In this document: in pieces, positions 1 through 7,561 of the stretch
How positions within the stretch are numbered: position 1 is the stretch's first letter
Layout: each line of letters opens with the position of its first letter
Origin: Gaoshiqia sp050298035
Lineage (GTDB): Bacteria > Bacteroidota > Bacteroidia > Bacteroidales > Prolixibacteraceae
Reading direction: 5' to 3'
Assembly: GCA_050298035.1 (NCBI GenBank)
Contig: JBNKTK010000055.1
Coordinates: forward strand, 1-22,724
Length of the DNA stretch: 22,724 nt
Notes under the pieces: model-generated
What the model saw: the letters and a program-made list of their open reading frames with translations, nothing else
Told to the model about the DNA's origin: nothing
Databases searched by the model: none
Position numbers and translations under genes: made by a program

Positions 1-53
1 ATAACGTTATAAAATTTTGACGGTCATTTTTGTCAATATCGTTTTTTAAGCCT

Positions 54-125
54 CCGACAGGGTTTCAAACCACTGCCGGAGCATCAGAAGAACCCTGTCG
101 GTGGTTAAAAACCCCGGCAGAGGTT
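54..125. repeat. Inverted-repeat element
   Basis: An 11-bp perfect inverted repeat, CCGACAGGGTT at 54-64 and AACCCTGTCGG at 91-101, encloses and is followed by further complementary pieces (AACCAC near 68-73 with GTGGTT at 101-106; TGCCGG near 74-79 with CCGGCA at 114-119). No ORF with a credible product covers it. It looks like an intergenic palindromic repeat, able to fold on either strand. Whether it is present in many copies cannot be seen from this window. Confidence 0.6.
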
Positions 126-164
126 ATATGACATTGCCCGTTAGGATTGGTTCTAATCGCCAAC

Positions 165-194
165 AGATTCCGGCCTGCGCCGGAATGACGGGAT
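165..194. repeat. 30-bp dispersed repeat, copy 1
   Basis: This 30-base unit contains an internal TTCCGGC/GCCGGAA palindrome and ends in AATGACGGGAT. It recurs at 561-590 with two mismatches. Translated, it gives the 'VIPAQAGI' string often seen in spurious hypothetical proteins, which argues for a non-coding dispersed repeat, not for a gene here. Confidence 0.7.
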
Positions 195-258
195 GGAAAA
201 GGGATGTCATCTTTTCAAACAGATGACATCCATAAATATACAGGACAGAGCGTTTTAT

Positions 259-296
259 CGCGGTTCGCCTGCCTGTCGGCAGACAGGGAAACCGCG
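259..296. repeat. Hairpin-forming inverted repeat
   Basis: CGCGGTT at 259-265 pairs with AACCGCG at 290-296. Nested inside, CCTGTC at 272-277 pairs with GACAGG at 282-287. The arrangement is a compact two-step palindrome in gene-free DNA and is probably part of the same repeat mosaic as the rest of positions 1-660. Confidence 0.5.
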
Positions 297-487
297 ACAC
301 CCAACGATCCTTGCCGATTTGGATTGCAATCCGAAGCTTTAGCCTGCCATCTCGTGAGGGAAACCTGTCAGCGTGCGTAGCTCCTGACAGCGTTGGCCGG
401 AAAACAACGCGTTCCCACTGCGGCGCACGAAACTGCTCCCATCTCAAAAGGCCGGGTGGCTGCGCCTTGTTTCCACACACACTTGCC

Positions 488-544
488 ACCCCGGGTTCCG
501 TTTCACTTCACCCGGGGTTATTGATATTTGACTCCTTCGGAGTC
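488..544. repeat. REP-like double palindrome
   Basis: Two hairpins lie in tandem. ACCCCGGGT (488-496) pairs perfectly with ACCCGGGGT (510-518) across a 13-nt loop, and GACTCC (530-535) pairs with GGAGTC (539-544) across TTC. Paired palindromes in gene-free DNA resemble REP/BIME-type elements mobilised by RAYT (Y1-like) transposases, but no such transposase gene is in the window, so that link is inference. The remaining gene-free DNA of 1-660 shows nothing that I would call coding. Confidence 0.5.
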
Positions 545-560
545 AGGATTTCGTTGACAC

Positions 561-590
561 AGATTCCGTACTGCGCCGGAATGACGGGAT
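561..590. repeat. 30-bp dispersed repeat, copy 2
   Basis: Second copy of the 30-base unit at 165-194, in the same orientation and differing at two adjacent central bases. It lies about 100 nt past the 3' side of the tRNA-Gly gene and its terminator. Confidence 0.7.
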
Positions 591-660
591 TTTAAGGGGC
601 GTTCATTTTCCTCACAGAAAGTTCAATTGATCCCCAGCATTGCAGGTTAAGCAAAACTAA

Positions 661-698
661 GATAAACAAAAAAGCACCTCATTTTCATGAAGTGCTTT
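661..698 (-). terminator. Rho-independent terminator of tRNA-Gly
   Basis: Read on the minus strand, directly after the tRNA 3' end, a 12-bp stem (687-698 with 671-682, one G-T pair) is closed by a GAAA tetraloop and followed by a T tract (complement of the A run at 668-673, continuing T-rich). This is a textbook intrinsic terminator and marks the tRNA as its own transcription unit. Confidence 0.85.
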
Positions 699-703
699 CG
701 GTG

Positions 704-779
704 TGGAGCGAGAGACGGGATTCGAACCCGCGACCCCAACCTTGGCAAGGTTGTGCTCTACCAACTGAGCTACTCTCGC
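704..779 (-). tRNA. tRNA-Gly (anticodon GCC)
   Basis: The minus strand folds as a full cloverleaf of 76 nt. The acceptor stem GCGAGAG/CTCTCGC is 7 bp, the D arm carries AGCTCAGTTGGTAGAGC, the anticodon stem CAACC/GGTTG encloses loop TTGCCAA with anticodon GCC, and the T arm has GGGTTCGAATCCC. Discriminator T is followed by an encoded CCA (704-706). GCC reads Gly codons GGC and GGU. It has its own promoter upstream and a strong terminator downstream, and is separate from mutS. Confidence 0.97.
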
Positions 780-834
780 ATGCTTTATATTTCTTGCAAA
801 GAACTTACTGTAATCAGCTCCGAAAACAGCGATG

Positions 835-865
835 CAAATATATTGCTAATTTTTCTTTCTCCAAA
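835..865 (-). promoter_or_regulatory. Bacteroidota-type promoter of tRNA-Gly
   Basis: On the minus strand TTTG (862-865) is followed by exactly 19 nt and then TATATTTG (835-842). This matches the Bacteroidota primary sigma consensus of TTTG at -33 and TAnnTTTG at -7. The transcript would start near 828 and give a leader of about 50 nt before the mature tRNA 5' end at 779. Confidence 0.7.
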
Positions 866-911
866 AATAAATTCTAAAAAATCAGACGAAACCTGCGCCC
901 TGAAATCTATC

Positions 912-3530
912 TCATTTTAAACCAGTCAGTTTTTTTATCTCATTCAGTTTATTCAAGGCCTCAATCGGGGTCAGGTTATTTACATCCAGGTTCCGAATCT
1001 CATCCCGAATGGACTTTAAAACCGGATCATCCATCTGAAAAAAGCTTAACTGGAAGCCTTCCCGCTTCTCGGCCATCCCGTCCAGCGGCTTGGCCAGACT
1101 ATCCTTGCGGTTGTTCCCTTCCAGTTGTACCAGGATTTCATCGGCCCGATGCACAACAGAAGGTGGCATACCCGCCATCCGTGCCACATGAATCCCAAAG
1201 CTGTGATTACTGCCGCCAGGCACCAGTTTCCGAAGGAAAATCACCTTGTTGCCAACCTCTTTTACGCTCACATTGTAATTCTTCACCCGTCCAAACGACT
1301 TCTCCATTTCATTCAACTCGTGATAATGGGTGGCAAATAAAGTTTTGGCTTTGGCATGCGGGTGTTCGTGAATATACTCCACAATGGACCAGGCAATGGA
1401 AATACCGTCGTAAGTTGAAGTTCCCCGTCCAAGCTCATCGAGCAGGATCAGGCTCCTGTCCGAAACATTGTTCAGGATACTGGCAGCCTCATTCATCTCA
1501 ACCATGAACGTTGATTCGCCCAGCGAAATATTATCGGAGGCACCGACACGGGTAAAAATCTTGTCAACATAACCAATGCTGGCCGATTTCGCCGGCACAA
1601 ACGATCCGATCTGCGACAGGAGCACAATCAGGGCAGTTTGCCGCAAAAGTGCCGATTTACCAGCCATGTTCGGCCCGGTAATGATGATCACCTGCTGATC
1701 ATCCTGATCAAGCAGCACATCGTTGCTAATGTAACTTTCGCCAATAGGCAACTGCTGTTCAATCACCGGGTGTCGTCCCTCTTTGATATCAATGATTTTG
1801 GAATCATTCAACTCCGGGCGGATATATTCACCCTCAATGGCCGAAGTAGCAAACGACAGCAGGCAATCCAGCTTGGCAATAACAACGGCGTTTAACTGCA
1901 CGGCCTGAATATATTCGGAAAGGGCAACCACCAGGTCATTGAAGATTTTTGCCTCAAGCGAAAGTATTTTCTCCTCAGCCCCAAGTATTTTGCTTTCGTA
2001 TTCTTTCAGCTCCTCGGTAATGTAGCGCTCGGCGTTTACCAGGGTTTGCTTGCGTATCCAGTCTGCCGGAACTTTATCCTTGTGTGTGTTGCGTACCTCA
2101 ATGTAGTAGCCAAACACATTGTTGAATGCAATCTTCAACGAAGGGATCCCGGTGCGTTCCGACTCCCGCTCCTGCATCTGAGCCAGGTAATCTTTCCCGG
2201 AATAGGCAATCTTGCGCAATTCGTCCAACTCTTCATTGATCCCCGGTTTTATCACATTCCCCCGGTGAAGCAGCATGGGCGGATCGTTAGTGATTTCACG
2301 CTCAATCCGCTCCCGTATCGACAAACACGGATTCAACTGTTCGGCAAAACGTTTCAATATCTCGTGATCTGTCCCGGCGGCATAGCTTTTTATTGGCTCA
2401 ATGGCCATCAGCGCATTTTTAAGCTGAACAACCTCACGCGGGTTAATGCGCCCCACGGCAACTTTCGAGATGATCCGCTCCAGGTCGCCAATTTGCCGGA
2501 TATGATCTTCCAACTCCTCCTTTTCATCCTGATTGGTCACAAAGTAATCAACAACCGACAAGCGTTCGTTTATAGCCGCAATTTCTTTCAGCGGCAGGGC
2601 AATCCAGCGCTTCAACATGCGCGCCCCCATAGGCGAGATGGTTTTATCCAGCACCTGCACCAAGGTTTTAGCCCCATCATTGATAGCGCCAAACAGTTCG
2701 AGGTTGCGAATGGTAAACCGGTCGAGCCAAACATACTTATCTTCCTCAATGCGCGACAGGGCCGTAATGTGCTGCACCTGGTGATGTTGTGTCAGGTCGA
2801 GATAATGCAACACAGCACCGGCCGCCACAACACCGTAACTCAGATCGTGCACACCGTATCCTTTGAGTGATTTGGTCTCGAAATGCCTCAAAAGACGGTC
2901 AACCGCGGCATCTTCGGTATAAACCCAATCATCCATGGTGTAGGTATAAAATTTACCCCCAAACACGGCGATAAAATCATTCCCTTTCCCTTTTTGAAAA
3001 AGGACTTCTTTCGGTTTAAATGAATTCAGCAGTTTGTCGATGTATTCAAAACTCCCTTCGGCCGTCAGGAACTCGCCGGTCGAAATATCAAGAAAAGCCA
3101 CACCTGCCATTTTCTTATCAAAATGAACGGATGCCAGGAAGTTGTTTTCGCGGTGTTCCAGGATATTGTCGTTAATCGAAACCCCCGGCGTGACCAACTC
3201 GGTAATTCCCCGTTTGACAATCTTCTTTGTCATCTTGGGGTCTTCCAACTGCTCACAAATCGCCACTCGCTGTCCGGCCCTGACCAATTTGGGCAGATAA
3301 GTATCGAGGGCATGATGCGGAAAACCGGCCAACTCAACGTAACTGGCCGAGCCATTTGCACGTCTTGTCAGCGTGATCCCAAGGATTTCCGCCGCCTTGA
3401 TAGCATCTTCACCAAAAGTTTCGTAAAAGTCACCCACACGAAAAAGCAACACCGCATCGGGGTGCTTCCCTTTGATCTGGTAATACTGCTTCATCAAAGG
3501 GGTTTCAACATATTTTTTTGTTCCGGTCAA
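912..3530 (-). CDS. mutS: DNA mismatch repair protein MutS
   Basis: MutS recognises base mismatches and small loops and starts mismatch repair with MutL. The 872-residue product is full length for MutS1. The mismatch-recognition motif GDFYE has F35 and E37, the Walker A motif GPNMAGKS is at 619-626, the Walker B LLDE has D698 and E699 followed by GRGTSTYDG, and THYH is at 734-737. A C-terminal tail follows a variable linker near 805-825. The start is taken as a TTG codon at 3528-3530: the family-conserved 'TPLMKQ' stretch lies at residues 10-15, so the first ATG (residue 13) would cut into it, and no ATG lies upstream before the in-frame stop. It is probably monocistronic, with a candidate promoter at 3559-3589. 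Confidence 0.97.
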   Translation of the reverse strand: MTGTKKYVETPLMKQYYQIKGKHPDAVLLFRVGDFYETFGEDAIKAAEILGITLTRRANGSASYVELAGFPHHALDTYLPKLVRAGQRVAICEQLEDPKMTKKIVKRGITELVTPGVSINDNILEHRENNFLASVHFDKKMAGVAFLDISTGEFLTAEGSFEYIDKLLNSFKPKEVLFQKGKGNDFIAVFGGKFYTYTMDDWVYTEDAAVDRLLRHFETKSLKGYGVHDLSYGVVAAGAVLHYLDLTQHHQVQHITALSRIEEDKYVWLDRFTIRNLELFGAINDGAKTLVQVLDKTISPMGARMLKRWIALPLKEIAAINERLSVVDYFVTNQDEKEELEDHIRQIGDLERIISKVAVGRINPREVVQLKNALMAIEPIKSYAAGTDHEILKRFAEQLNPCLSIRERIEREITNDPPMLLHRGNVIKPGINEELDELRKIAYSGKDYLAQMQERESERTGIPSLKIAFNNVFGYYIEVRNTHKDKVPADWIRKQTLVNAERYITEELKEYESKILGAEEKILSLEAKIFNDLVVALSEYIQAVQLNAVVIAKLDCLLSFATSAIEGEYIRPELNDSKIIDIKEGRHPVIEQQLPIGESYISNDVLLDQDDQQVIIITGPNMAGKSALLRQTALIVLLSQIGSFVPAKSASIGYVDKIFTRVGASDNISLGESTFMVEMNEAASILNNVSDRSLILLDELGRGTSTYDGISIAWSIVEYIHEHPHAKAKTLFATHYHELNEMEKSFGRVKNYNVSVKEVGNKVIFLRKLVPGGSNHSFGIHVARMAGMPPSVVHRADEILVQLEGNNRKDSLAKPLDGMAEKREGFQLSFFQMDDPVLKSIRDEIRNLDVNNLTPIEALNKLNEIKKLTGLK

Positions 3531-3558
3531 AGCTTTTCTGAGATTTTGAATAGACTAA

Positions 3559-3589
3559 CAAAGATAAATCTTTCGGTACAGGAAGGAAA
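3559..3589 (-). promoter_or_regulatory. Candidate promoter of mutS
   Basis: On the minus strand TATCTTTG (3559-3566) is a perfect TAnnTTTG -7 box, and 19 nt upstream lies TTTC (3586-3589), one mismatch from the -33 TTTG. The -7 box ends 28 nt before the TTG start codon. Support is from consensus and spacing only. Confidence 0.45.
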
Positions 3590-3733
3590 AAATCAGGCTT
3601 TTTGTTCGCCTAAACTTTTCAACAAGTTACCAAATAACACCCGAACCTTTTCATACTGAAACAAGGTCGATATCGACATAACCACAATAACTTCTCAACT
3701 ACATTCAACAGGTGACTATTCAACAAATCCACT

Positions 3734-4156
3734 TTAGCGCCAAACGCCAATAATTGCCCCCATTACAACGTACGAAACCAGGTCGTACCCGGCATGAATA
3801 AGGAAAAGCCGAAACTTCTGTTTCTCAAACAGGACACTACTAAGCCTGGCCGTGCCGATCCAGAACACCGAGATCACGAATCCGGCAAAAACCCCAAATC
3901 CAAGGTCGGCAGAAGTACCTAAAAACAAAGCCAGGGCAAAGGCCGCCAAAAAGGAAGTCAGAAAAGAAGAACCGAAAATGACCGTCATCGGCAAGCCTCC
4001 TTCTTTAACATTCTCGTCCGTGAACCCATTCAGTTCCATCCACTGTTTTCCGAACAAAACAGAGGAATACCAAATACTGCCAATAACAAAAGTGCTGAGT
4101 GAAGCAACAAGGATAGCCCAGATATTTAAATGGGCAATAACATTTGTTAAGTCCAT
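3734..4156 (-). CDS. DUF1761 family membrane protein
   Basis: This 140-residue protein is strongly hydrophobic, with about four predicted membrane helices (near 12-32, 55-80, 85-105 and 118-138). After the first helix it has the sequence IWYSSVLFGKQWMEL, which matches the 'WYS.LFG..W' signature of DUF1761 proteins. These are small integral membrane proteins of unknown function, common in Bacteroidota and other bacteria. It starts at ATG 4154-4156, divergent from the ricT-like gene and with about 200 nt of gene-free DNA before mutS. No catalytic residues are recognisable. The family call is good; no function can be inferred from the context. Confidence 0.8.
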   Translation of the reverse strand: MDLTNVIAHLNIWAILVASLSTFVIGSIWYSSVLFGKQWMELNGFTDENVKEGGLPMTVIFGSSFLTSFLAAFALALFLGTSADLGFGVFAGFVISVFWIGTARLSSVLFEKQKFRLFLIHAGYDLVSYVVMGAIIGVWR

Positions 4157-4283
4157 AATTTCCAGTTTAGTTTCACAATCGTAACCTATTCAATTTACGA
4201 AAAACACAGAACATTATCTTATTTAGACTCGATTAATATAGCTTGTGCCATTAATTTTAGATATTTTTGTCTGAATTAAAGAG

Positions 4284-5407
4284 ATGAATGATATGGGATG
4301 CAACGGATGCACAATAGATAACGAAAGTGACCGGCCTGCAATGCTGAGCACGCACGACTGGCTAAAAGATTTACCCGATACAACTCACCTGAGCAATATA
4401 GTTGAAGTTAGATTTAAAGGCACGCATAAAGAATTTTTCAGGAATGAGGAACATCTCTCCCTGAAAGTTGGCGACTTGGTTGTAGTTGCCTGCACCCCGG
4501 GGCACGATGTAGGACATGTGACATTAACCGGGACTTTGGAAAAAAAGCATTTCGACCGAAAAAAAAAAAACACGACCGGTATACCTGGAACAAGATTTAC
4601 CGGAAAGCAACTGATGCCGACAAGAAAAAATGGGAAGAAGCACGCAAACGCGAATATGCCGTCATGGTGCGCTCGCGCCAGATTGCAGCCGAACTCGGAC
4701 TGGAAATGAAAATTGGCGATGTGGAATTCCGGGGCGACGGGGCAAAAGCGATCTTCTATTACATTGCTGATGACCGGGTCGACTTTCGTGAACTGATAAG
4801 AAGATACGCCCGTGAGTTCCAAATTAAAGTTGAGATGAAGCAGATTGGCGCCCGCCAGGAAGCTGGCCGTGTGGGTGGAATTGGCTCGTGCGGACGTGAA
4901 CTTTGCTGCTCAACCTGGCGTACCGATTTCTCAAGTGTTACTTCGGATGCAGCTCAGAAACAGGGCTTGTCGCCAAATGCAGAGAAGATGGCCGGCCGTT
5001 GCGGAAAGCTGAAATGCTGCCTGATGTACGAACTGGACACCTACCTGGAAGCTCAGGACGATTTCCCTTATGAGTTACTGACACTAGAGACCGAAAAAGG
5101 ACTTGCCAGACACTTTAAAACCGAAATCCTGAATAAAAAAGTCTGGTACACCGTGGAAGAAGCCTACGGCGGAAAACCAATCGTATTGGATCTGAAAGAT
5201 GTCAAATCAATCATCCAGCTCAACAAGAGAGGCAAAAAACCATCGCTCGACAGATACCTGCCCGAAGAGGAAAAGCAGGAAAATGAGATGAGCGTAGGAA
5301 CAGCCAGCATTGAACTGATGACTGAAAAGAAAGTTGTCAAGAAACGGCGAAAACCAAAATTCAGGCGCAACAACAAATCAACAAGTCCATCGCAAAAAAG
5401 CAATTAG
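4284..5407 (+). CDS. ricT: RicT-like PSP1 domain protein, apparent -1 frameshift at an A12 run
   Basis: The frame opened at ATG 4284 encodes the N-terminal part, including VEVRFKGTHKEFFRN and LKVGDLVVVACTPGHD, typical of PSP1-domain proteins. At the run of 12 A (4559-4570) the family sequence moves to the -1 frame, continuing KIYRKATDADKKKWEEA and QIAAELGLEMKIGD to the stop at 5405-5407. Joined, the product is about 374 residues. The conserved cysteines of the RicT/YaaT family are present at joined positions 203, 208, 209 (SCGRELCC) and 240, 245, 246 (CGKLKCC). In Bacillus RicT forms a complex with RicA and RicF that carries Fe-S clusters and acts in RNA maturation; the role in Bacteroidota is less clear. 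The Lys/Arg-rich C-terminal tail is low complexity. The frameshift could be a sequencing error, ribosomal or transcriptional slippage, or a real mutation. Confidence 0.85.
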
Positions 5408-5610
5408 TGCCATAAAGGCAAAGGTTCTTGCCGGAGACTGCTTCATTCTCGTTCCTCGTCTTCGCAGTAACGTCACTCTGAGGATTCCGAAGCTATCAGG
5501 AGACGACAGAGTGTAAGTCTGTGCTCATAACTAAAAGAAATCATCTATTCTTCTTAGTTCCCAATTGGGTGTATTGGCAACAAAAACAAGGAAAACAAAA
5601 GGCCCCGCCG
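5408..5610. other. Gene-free stretch with short inverted repeats
   Basis: About 200 nt lie between the convergent ricT-like and mevalonate kinase genes. ACTGC near 5439 pairs with GCAGT at 5464-5468, and CACTCTG (5474-5480) pairs with CAGAGTG (5507-5513), so the segment is a set of imperfect hairpins like a small intergenic repeat. I see no convincing gene and no clear intrinsic terminator for either flanking gene. Confidence 0.4.
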
Positions 5611-6525
5611 CTAAAAAACCCGGAAGCAATTCCCGCTTTCGGGGAATGAAACATCTTGCGGAACGAAAGCCAGCAAATAACCACCTCCACCGGAGCCAAG
5701 TAGTTTCACAAAAATATTTTGCTCCAGGTAGCGAGGAATCTGGTCTATAAACGGCAGCGGGATCATCTCTACAAAATGCTCCAGCTGAAAACGGGTGATC
5801 CGGCACAGGTTGTCAAAAAGCTTTTCAGGCTCCAAATTGATGAATGCGTCAACGGCACCATCATTGGCCGGCAAATAGGTTTCCCGGAAGCGTTCCTCAA
5901 ACAACCGGTCTTCCATCTTATTGAGAAAAATCCGCACCAAGGGCGAAGTGGCGCTACTGATTCCCGTATCAATCAAATACATCTTCCAGGGCAGTTTGTC
6001 CAGGTGCAGGTTGGGCAACAACAAACGCTCATTTTCCAACAAAACAGGTTGATTGAGAAATGAGACCAAAGGATCGAGACCGGAGCTGCGCCCGTGGAAA
6101 TACGATTCCATGACAGCAAAATCGTGTTGAAGTAATTCTGGCAAACTATGTTTCCGTTTTTCGCGCCCGACCGACTGATTATAGCTGCTGTATTCGTGAT
6201 ACAAAGCAGCACAAAGGGCGCCCGAACTGCCAACGCCATACTGAAACGGCACATCCGACCGAAAGATGGCACCTTCGGCAATGTCGCGGCTCAACCATTC
6301 CAGGTCAAGCGGAAAATTCAGTTTTTCATTTACCCGTTCATGCTTTAACCACGAGGCAAATTGTTCCAACTCCGAATGGCTTTCTTTCTCCGCCCGCGCA
6401 GAAGGAAAGCTGCCTGTTTTTACCAGTTCGCCCCGGTAACGCGAAAAAGGGACAGTAAGCGCTTTTGCACCAAACATCAGCCCATATTCACCAAACAACA
6501 ACAATTTTGCAGAAAATACCTTCAT
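5611..6525 (-). CDS. mvk: Mevalonate kinase (GHMP kinase family)
   Basis: This kinase phosphorylates mevalonate to 5-phosphomevalonate with ATP. The 304-residue product has the three GHMP kinase motifs: an N-terminal AKLLLFGEYGLMFGA (residues 6-20), the phosphate-binding loop GVGSSGAL (97-104) and a C-terminal GSGGGGYLLAF. HGRSSGLDPLVS (144-155) is the mevalonate-kinase version of the substrate and catalytic Asp motif, with D151. It starts 2 nt after the decarboxylase stop and is the last gene of the mevalonate block. It is closer to mevalonate kinase than to the other GHMP kinase of the cluster; the specificity is inferred from the HG..SGLD motif and context. Confidence 0.85.
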   Translation of the reverse strand: MKVFSAKLLLFGEYGLMFGAKALTVPFSRYRGELVKTGSFPSARAEKESHSELEQFASWLKHERVNEKLNFPLDLEWLSRDIAEGAIFRSDVPFQYGVGSSGALCAALYHEYSSYNQSVGREKRKHSLPELLQHDFAVMESYFHGRSSGLDPLVSFLNQPVLLENERLLLPNLHLDKLPWKMYLIDTGISSATSPLVRIFLNKMEDRLFEERFRETYLPANDGAVDAFINLEPEKLFDNLCRITRFQLEHFVEMIPLPFIDQIPRYLEQNIFVKLLGSGGGGYLLAFVPQDVSFPESGNCFRVF

Positions 6526-6527
6526 CT

Positions 6528-7556
6528 TTATTCCATTACAGGCCCGTTACCAACACGATCATCCAGCCATTTGCCATCTTCAACAAGACTGATCAGTTCT
6601 TGCTGAATAAAGCCATGCACCTCTTTCTGATGTTCGGCCCAATAAAGCAGGTGGATATTCGGGCCGGCATCAATGGTAAAACCAACCGGCAAGCCGCTTT
6701 GTTTCCTGAAAGAACGGATTTTGTCGATAATCTGCAGGCTCTGCGGTTTCAACAGAATGAAGGAAGGCGATGAGCTCATCATAAGCGCGTGCAGGCTTAA
6801 CGCTTCGGTTTCCACAATCTCCAGAAAACGAAAACGGTCATCCTTTTTCATCACTTGCAACAAGTCCTCAATATTCTGATTGGCTTGTTTGATCCGAGCA
6901 GTTTGGTAGGGATGCGTATTCATCAGCTCATGCCCGGCCGAACTCGAAACGCTTTTCTTCCCTGAGTCGACCAGCAAAACGGCATCGCACAACTGAAAGT
7001 AACAATTGTGCACCTGCTGGTTTACCGGCAACGCGTAACTATCGGTTGAGCCGGGCAGGGCAGCCGACTTTCCCCACCAGGCAAAGCCCGGAAAAACCGA
7101 GCGGGCAGCACTGCCACTCCCCAGCCGGGCCAGTCGCGAGGCCGACTGAATAAACTGGTCGTAATCCTGTCCCCTCCCGGAAATCTGCTGATTCAGGTCG
7201 GTCAGGCACAAGCCCAACGCCCCGAATGCTGATGCCGACGAGGCAATCCCGGCCGAATGCGGAAAGGTATTTTCACTTTCAATTTGAAAAGAATAATCAT
7301 TGATCCAGGGCAGCTCAATCGAGAGCGCATCCAGGTATTTTCCGATGCGGGCCGCAAAAGGCGATTCCTCCCCTTCAAACAGGAAAGTCAAGCGCTCCCT
7401 GTTGCGAGGTAAAAGTTGTACAGTGGTTCGGGTACGTGCCTTCTTCAGGCTAAAACTCAGCGAGGGGTTCATTGGCAGTTGGTGGGGCTTTTTCCCCCAG
7501 TACTTCACCAATGCTATATTTGAGGGACAAACCCAGCCAGACTTCAATTCACTCAT
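6528..7556 (-). CDS. mvaD: Diphosphomevalonate decarboxylase
   Basis: This enzyme catalyses the ATP-dependent decarboxylation of mevalonate 5-diphosphate to isopentenyl diphosphate. Counting from the chosen ATG, it shows the signature NIALVKYWGK (13-22), the phosphate loop SAGIASSASAFGAL (101-114), GSGSAARSVFPGF (146-158) and, towards the C-terminus, TIDAGPN with the catalytic Asp. A GTG at 7590-7592 could extend it by 12 residues, but that would overlap the upstream kinase. The ATG at 7554-7556, 5 nt after that gene's stop, fits family N-termini better and gives 342 residues. It is translationally close to both neighbours, so all three kinase-fold genes are very likely co-expressed. Confidence 0.93.
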   Translation of the reverse strand: MSELKSGWVCPSNIALVKYWGKKPHQLPMNPSLSFSLKKARTRTTVQLLPRNRERLTFLFEGEESPFAARIGKYLDALSIELPWINDYSFQIESENTFPHSAGIASSASAFGALGLCLTDLNQQISGRGQDYDQFIQSASRLARLGSGSAARSVFPGFAWWGKSAALPGSTDSYALPVNQQVHNCYFQLCDAVLLVDSGKKSVSSSAGHELMNTHPYQTARIKQANQNIEDLLQVMKKDDRFRFLEIVETEALSLHALMMSSSPSFILLKPQSLQIIDKIRSFRKQSGLPVGFTIDAGPNIHLLYWAEHQKEVHGFIQQELISLVEDGKWLDDRVGNGPVME

Positions 7557-7561
7557 TCTTT

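Noticed and set aside
124..595. Short open frames on both strands in the left-end repeat region, including one with the VIPAQAGI string
   Set aside because: They are made of repeat DNA (30-bp repeats and hairpins) and have no credible start context or homology pattern.
2046..2870. Long plus-strand open frame of 274 codons opposite mutS
   Set aside because: It lies entirely antisense to well-conserved MutS sequence, and its product has no recognisable motif or domain. It is a by-product of the codon pattern of mutS.
4242..4269. CTTG and TATTTTTG as a promoter of the ricT-like gene
   Set aside because: The -7 box is a perfect match, but the -33 candidate is imperfect and only 16 nt away, so I did not list it as a feature.
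4385..4822. Minus-strand open frame of 145 codons across the ricT-like frameshift site
   Set aside because: Both plus-strand frames here encode clear PSP1/RicT sequence; the antisense frame has no recognisable features and its phenylalanine run is simply the A12 tract read backwards.
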